NCBI GenBank assembly: GCA_031257075.1
Contig: JAIRPM010000198.1
Location: 1-16,445, forward strand
From: Spirochaetaceae bacterium
GTDB lineage: Bacteria; Spirochaetota; Spirochaetia; Treponematales; Breznakiellaceae
Direction: 5' to 3'
DNA length: 16,445 bases
Within the stretch, counting starts at the first letter, position 1. Each line of letters opens with the position of its first letter. Under the pieces are notes generated by a model, which worked only from the letters and a program-made list of their open reading frames with translations, searched no databases and was not told the origin of the DNA. A program made the position numbers and the translations under genes. Below, one piece after another: positions 14,162 to 16,445 of the stretch.

Positions 14162-15180
14162 AAACTGATGCCCAGTTCCCGTGCCAAAGAACCGGCAAGA
14201 GCGCTGCTCGGAGCCGCAGCGTTGTCTTTTTGAGCGCTCTCCGGTGCGGCCGCTTTTATTCCCAATTCGGCAAGAGCGCATTCTATTCCGGTAATAACTT
14301 TTGCGCCGTCAAAGGCAAGGCGCTCACAACCCTCACCAAACGGTTCCGGGCCGCCGCCTACCCACACATCCCGGTTCTGTTCGGCAGCAAATCCGGCGGT
14401 TATCAACGCGCCGGATTTCTTGGGCGCGGCCGCAACAAGGGTAACGGCGCACAATCCTGAAATAATACGGTTTCGTGCCGGAAAATGCCATTTTTGCGGA
14501 AGAACGCCGGGCGGGTATTCGCTTACAAGCGCTCCTCCTTTTTCTACAATACGTGCCGCAAGAACACGGTTGCTATGCGGGAAAACCTCATCAACGGCTG
14601 AACCAAGCACGGCATAGGTCGGCGCGCCGGCATCCACCGCCCCGCGATGCGCCTGCGCGTCTATCCCTATGGCCAAGCCGGAAACAATAGGCACGCCTGC
14701 CGCCGCCAAATTTCGCGCAATGGCATAAGTCCATGTTGGCACGCCCGCGCCGGGTTTGCGGGTGCCGACTATGGCTACCCTTACTGCCGCATTGGTCAAA
14801 CCGGAAACATCCCCCCGGTAAAAAAGCGCGGCGGGCGGGTCGTAAATCGTTTTGAGCAAGAGAGGGTACGTGCTTTCGGCAATGGAAAGGCAGCCCATAC
14901 CGCGGCGTTCCAAAAACACCGCGTCTTTTTCCGCTTCGGCAAGCGCCTTGTCTCTTTTTTCCCACATTGACGCAAGTTTTTCAGGCGATGGCAGGGCTTC
15001 CTGTGTTTCTTTGTCATTGCCAAACAAACTGTTTGCCTGTTTTTCATACAAAAAAGCGGCTAAATCCGGCGCGGAAATCCGGCGCAAATCATCCGTAGTT
15101 TGCAGGGAAAGTGCAAGCCGCGCTTTTATACGCGGCCGGAATGGCAGGCGGGCTATGGCAAGATCAAGAAGCAGGCGCAT
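14158..15180 (-). CDS. dprA: DprA/Smf, DNA-processing protein
   Basis: DprA binds incoming single-stranded DNA and loads RecA during transformation; it is also found widely in bacteria not known to be competent. From ATG at 15180 the product has 340 residues. The Rossmann core is clear: VAIVGTRKPGAG, SGLAIGID (167-174), the AVLGSAVDEVFPHSN segment, SEYPPG, then FPARNRIISGL and the SGALITA/AAEQNRDVW region. Helical residues 1-120 form the usual N-terminal extension. The C-terminus after VITG is a short Ala-rich tail without an evident winged-helix domain. An in-frame TTG at 15195 would add five residues; neither start has a clear Shine-Dalgarno. No other competence gene is in the window. The stop overlaps that of the convergent membrane-protein gene by four bases. 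Confidence 0.93.
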   Translation of the reverse strand: MRLLLDLAIARLPFRPRIKARLALSLQTTDDLRRISAPDLAAFLYEKQANSLFGNDKETQEALPSPEKLASMWEKRDKALAEAEKDAVFLERRGMGCLSIAESTYPLLLKTIYDPPAALFYRGDVSGLTNAAVRVAIVGTRKPGAGVPTWTYAIARNLAAAGVPIVSGLAIGIDAQAHRGAVDAGAPTYAVLGSAVDEVFPHSNRVLAARIVEKGGALVSEYPPGVLPQKWHFPARNRIISGLCAVTLVAAAPKKSGALITAGFAAEQNRDVWVGGGPEPFGEGCERLAFDGAKVITGIECALAELGIKAAAPESAQKDNAAAPSSALAGSLARELGISF

Positions 15181-15239
15181 GTATGTAGTGTACAACGCAT
15201 AACCACATGCGGGAAAGAGGCAACGATTCGTTCATTGGG

Positions 15240-15473
15240 TTATTCGCCCAAATCAAGGCCGCTGTCATCAACATTTTTACCGAGTTTCCCGTCCGGTTCT
15301 TTAGGCCGTTTTATTTTTTCTGTTTTAGGTTTTTTGGATTTAGTTTTTGGTGGAGACGGATTAGTTACCATATTCAGAATACCCCAGTATGCAAAGGCAA
15401 TAATCGTAACGGCTATCACTTGCCATGTTTTCAATACTTCAAAAATCACTGCGGGCAAACTCGGACTATCCAT
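15240..15473 (-). CDS. Small single-span membrane protein with Lys/Pro-rich tail
   Basis: A 77-residue open frame encodes a hydrophobic span at about residues 17-37 (WQVIAVTIIAFAYWGIL) followed by a strongly basic, proline-rich tail (PPKTKSKKPKTEKIKRPKEP) and an acidic end (DDSGLDLGE). The organisation, short N-terminus then one span then disordered tail, resembles small bitopic membrane proteins, and the residue choice argues against chance. I do not recognise it. There is no Shine-Dalgarno; a GATAAT box (15485-15480) ends six bases before the ATG, the same spacing as at two other starts in this window. It lies between dprA (59 bases downstream) and the exported protein gene (65 bases upstream), all on one strand. 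Confidence 0.62.
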   Translation of the reverse strand: MDSPSLPAVIFEVLKTWQVIAVTIIAFAYWGILNMVTNPSPPKTKSKKPKTEKIKRPKEPDGKLGKNVDDSGLDLGE

Positions 15474-15479
15474 GGTTTA

Positions 15480-15510
15480 ATTATCGGTAAAAAATTCAGC
15501 ATCTGTGCAA
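15480..15510 (-). promoter_or_regulatory. Weak candidate promoter for the small membrane protein gene
   Basis: GATAAT (15485-15480) lies six bases before the ATG at 15473. The best -35 is TTGCAC (15510-15505) at a long 19-base spacing. It is listed because the -10 to ATG distance repeats that of two much stronger promoters in the window. Confidence 0.3.
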
Positions 15511-15538
15511 ACAAAGATGTCTCTTGTAGAGAGGTGCC

Positions 15539-16219
15539 CTAAAAGGCCGCATACTGTTCGGTTTCGTCAAGAATAAAGCGGAAACGGGCATAAACTGTCC
15601 ACAGGCCGCCTTCTATGCCATAGACAGGGAATGACGCAAGGGCTAACCGGCCTTTTACCCGAAGCGGCCGGTTGTGGCTTAGCCCGCGCATTTTCTCGCG
15701 TATCGCTTTGCCGGCGGCATCTTCAAGGGCGGCATCTTTTATACGGCTCCGTTCCGTGCCGTTTGCCTTTCCTTCCAAATTGCCATAACCGGTTGCCTGC
15801 AATTCGACGCTTCCGGCTTTGCTCCAACTTTTTACCCGCTGTTGCTGTGTTTCACCAAGATGGTATTCTGTCCACAGTGAAAACCAGCCGTCTTCTATGT
15901 GCGCCGTATCGGCTTTCATGCGGGTATCTCCAAAGTGAACCGTTCCTAATGGCTTTAGGTTGATATGTTCAGCAAGCATCCGCGCCTTGTCGCCCGGTTC
16001 ATATTCGAAAGCCCAGCCATAAATCATTGCGGCATACGACAGTGCTGTTTCCTCGAGCGCCCACATTTCCATATCCATTTCATTTAACGGAGACTTTTGC
16101 CCCAATGAAAGCGCGTACACCGGCTCGATACCAACGCGCACTTCTCCGCGTAGTATTTCCTGAGCGGTAAGCCCCGAAGCAAGCCCGGCAAACACCACAA
16201 AAAAACAGCGCAAACGCAT
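15539..16219 (-). CDS. Exported protein of unknown function
   Basis: The 226-residue product begins with a Sec signal peptide (MRLRC n-region, hydrophobic FFVVFAGLASG, cleavage likely after LTA at residue 19). The mature part has alternating hydrophobic and polar strands, many aromatic residues (WALEE, YGWAFEYEPG, GWFSLWTEYHLGE, GLWTVYARFRFILDE) and ends in AAF with a C-terminal Phe. That pattern and the YARFRFIL strand near the end would suit a beta-rich periplasmic or outer-membrane protein, but I do not recognise the family and the length is small for a barrel. No cysteine lipobox is present. An in-frame TAA just upstream fixes the start at or after 16219. A partial gene on the same strand ends 58 bases upstream. 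Confidence 0.75.
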   Translation of the reverse strand: MRLRCFFVVFAGLASGLTAQEILRGEVRVGIEPVYALSLGQKSPLNEMDMEMWALEETALSYAAMIYGWAFEYEPGDKARMLAEHINLKPLGTVHFGDTRMKADTAHIEDGWFSLWTEYHLGETQQQRVKSWSKAGSVELQATGYGNLEGKANGTERSRIKDAALEDAAGKAIREKMRGLSHNRPLRVKGRLALASFPVYGIEGGLWTVYARFRFILDETEQYAAF

Positions 16220-16277
16220 ACTTTATTTTCGGCAAAAAGCAGCGCGGACAATATCAACGAAAACCAGGGCAACGCCG

Positions 16278-16445
16278 CTACCATTCACGTGGGCTGTATT
16301 CACCGGACGGCTCTATGATGTTGAACGTGTCGCCGGCGGGTATTATCACGAAAAAACCGTTTCTGAACGCAAACCGGCGTTCGTTGTCATTCACCACCAT
16401 TCCGGCAACCGCGCCAAGGTATTTTCGGGCATCCCCGTGCAAATC
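16278..16445 (-). CDS. 3' end of an unidentified gene running off the window
   Basis: An open frame enters from the right edge and ends with TAG at 16280-16278, giving 55 residues (starting DLHGDARKYLGAVAGMVV and ending EPSGEYSPREW). The sequence looks protein-like, with a probable beta hairpin around RRFAFRNGFFVIIPAGD, but no family is recognised. It lies upstream of the exported protein gene on the same strand, suggesting an operon. The plus strand is also open here, so the strand choice is a judgement based on residue composition and on the stop falling neatly before the next start. The word AGGGCAACGC (16266-16275), matching the outer end of the palindromic repeat near 6957, lies immediately beyond the stop. 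Confidence 0.5.
   Translation of the reverse strand, partial: DLHGDARKYLGAVAGMVVNDNERRFAFRNGFFVIIPAGDTFNIIEPSGEYSPREW

Noticed and set aside
16084..16284. Minus-strand 66-codon ORF starting MVAALPWFSL
   Set aside because: It overlaps the signal-peptide region of the 226-residue gene in another frame and has an unnatural Cys/Arg-rich tail.
16250..16445. Plus-strand open frame at the right edge
   Set aside because: It lacks a start codon with a ribosome-binding site, and the minus strand gives a more protein-like sequence with a stop placed just before the next gene.

Overview
The gene content points to a spirochaete of the Treponema lineage, probably host-associated. This is inferred from gene families, not from a marker gene. 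The clues are two large lipoproteins with loose spirochaete-type lipoboxes, one of them built of BspA/TpLRR leucine-rich repeats; a PilZ-type protein with the long N-terminal extension seen in treponemes; and a dprA in a background of unrecognised exported and membrane proteins. Neither tRNA gene encodes its CCA end.

Layout. Positions 1-136 (minus) hold the 5' fragment of an unidentified gene, with a near-consensus promoter directly against its start codon. Positions 267-6956 (plus) form a housekeeping block from one promoter: tRNA-Gly(GCC), tig, clpP, clpX, ravA, viaA. Trigger factor, the ClpXP protease and the RavA/ViaA AAA+/VWA pair are tightly packed or overlapping, which suggests one proteostasis operon. 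Positions 6953-8665 are an accessory segment: a perfect palindrome flanked by a 4-bp direct repeat, tRNA-Arg(TCG) on the minus strand, a two-BIG2-domain lipoprotein gene bracketed by copies of one 9-bp word, and a decayed second palindrome. Positions 8666-10510 (minus) encode the leucine-rich-repeat lipoprotein, convergent with the BIG2 lipoprotein.

Positions 10687-14161 (plus) hold two closely spaced pairs: a PilZ-like protein with a TPR protein, then an exported flavodoxin-like protein with a polytopic membrane protein. A hairpin followed by a T-rich stretch may separate the pairs. The membrane-protein gene runs tail to tail into dprA (minus), and the two stop codons overlap. Beyond dprA, all on the minus strand, are a 77-residue single-span membrane protein, a 226-residue exported protein and the 3' end of another gene running off the window.

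The most striking observations are two near-consensus sigma70 promoters whose -10 box ends exactly six bases before the ATG, which predicts leaderless mRNAs; a 37-bp palindrome with a TTAG duplication that looks like a mobile-element scar at the end of viaA; and the repeat-bracketed lipoprotein gene beside it. No CRISPR array, rRNA gene, intact transposase or riboswitch was seen, and no gene-free stretch exceeds 300 bases.
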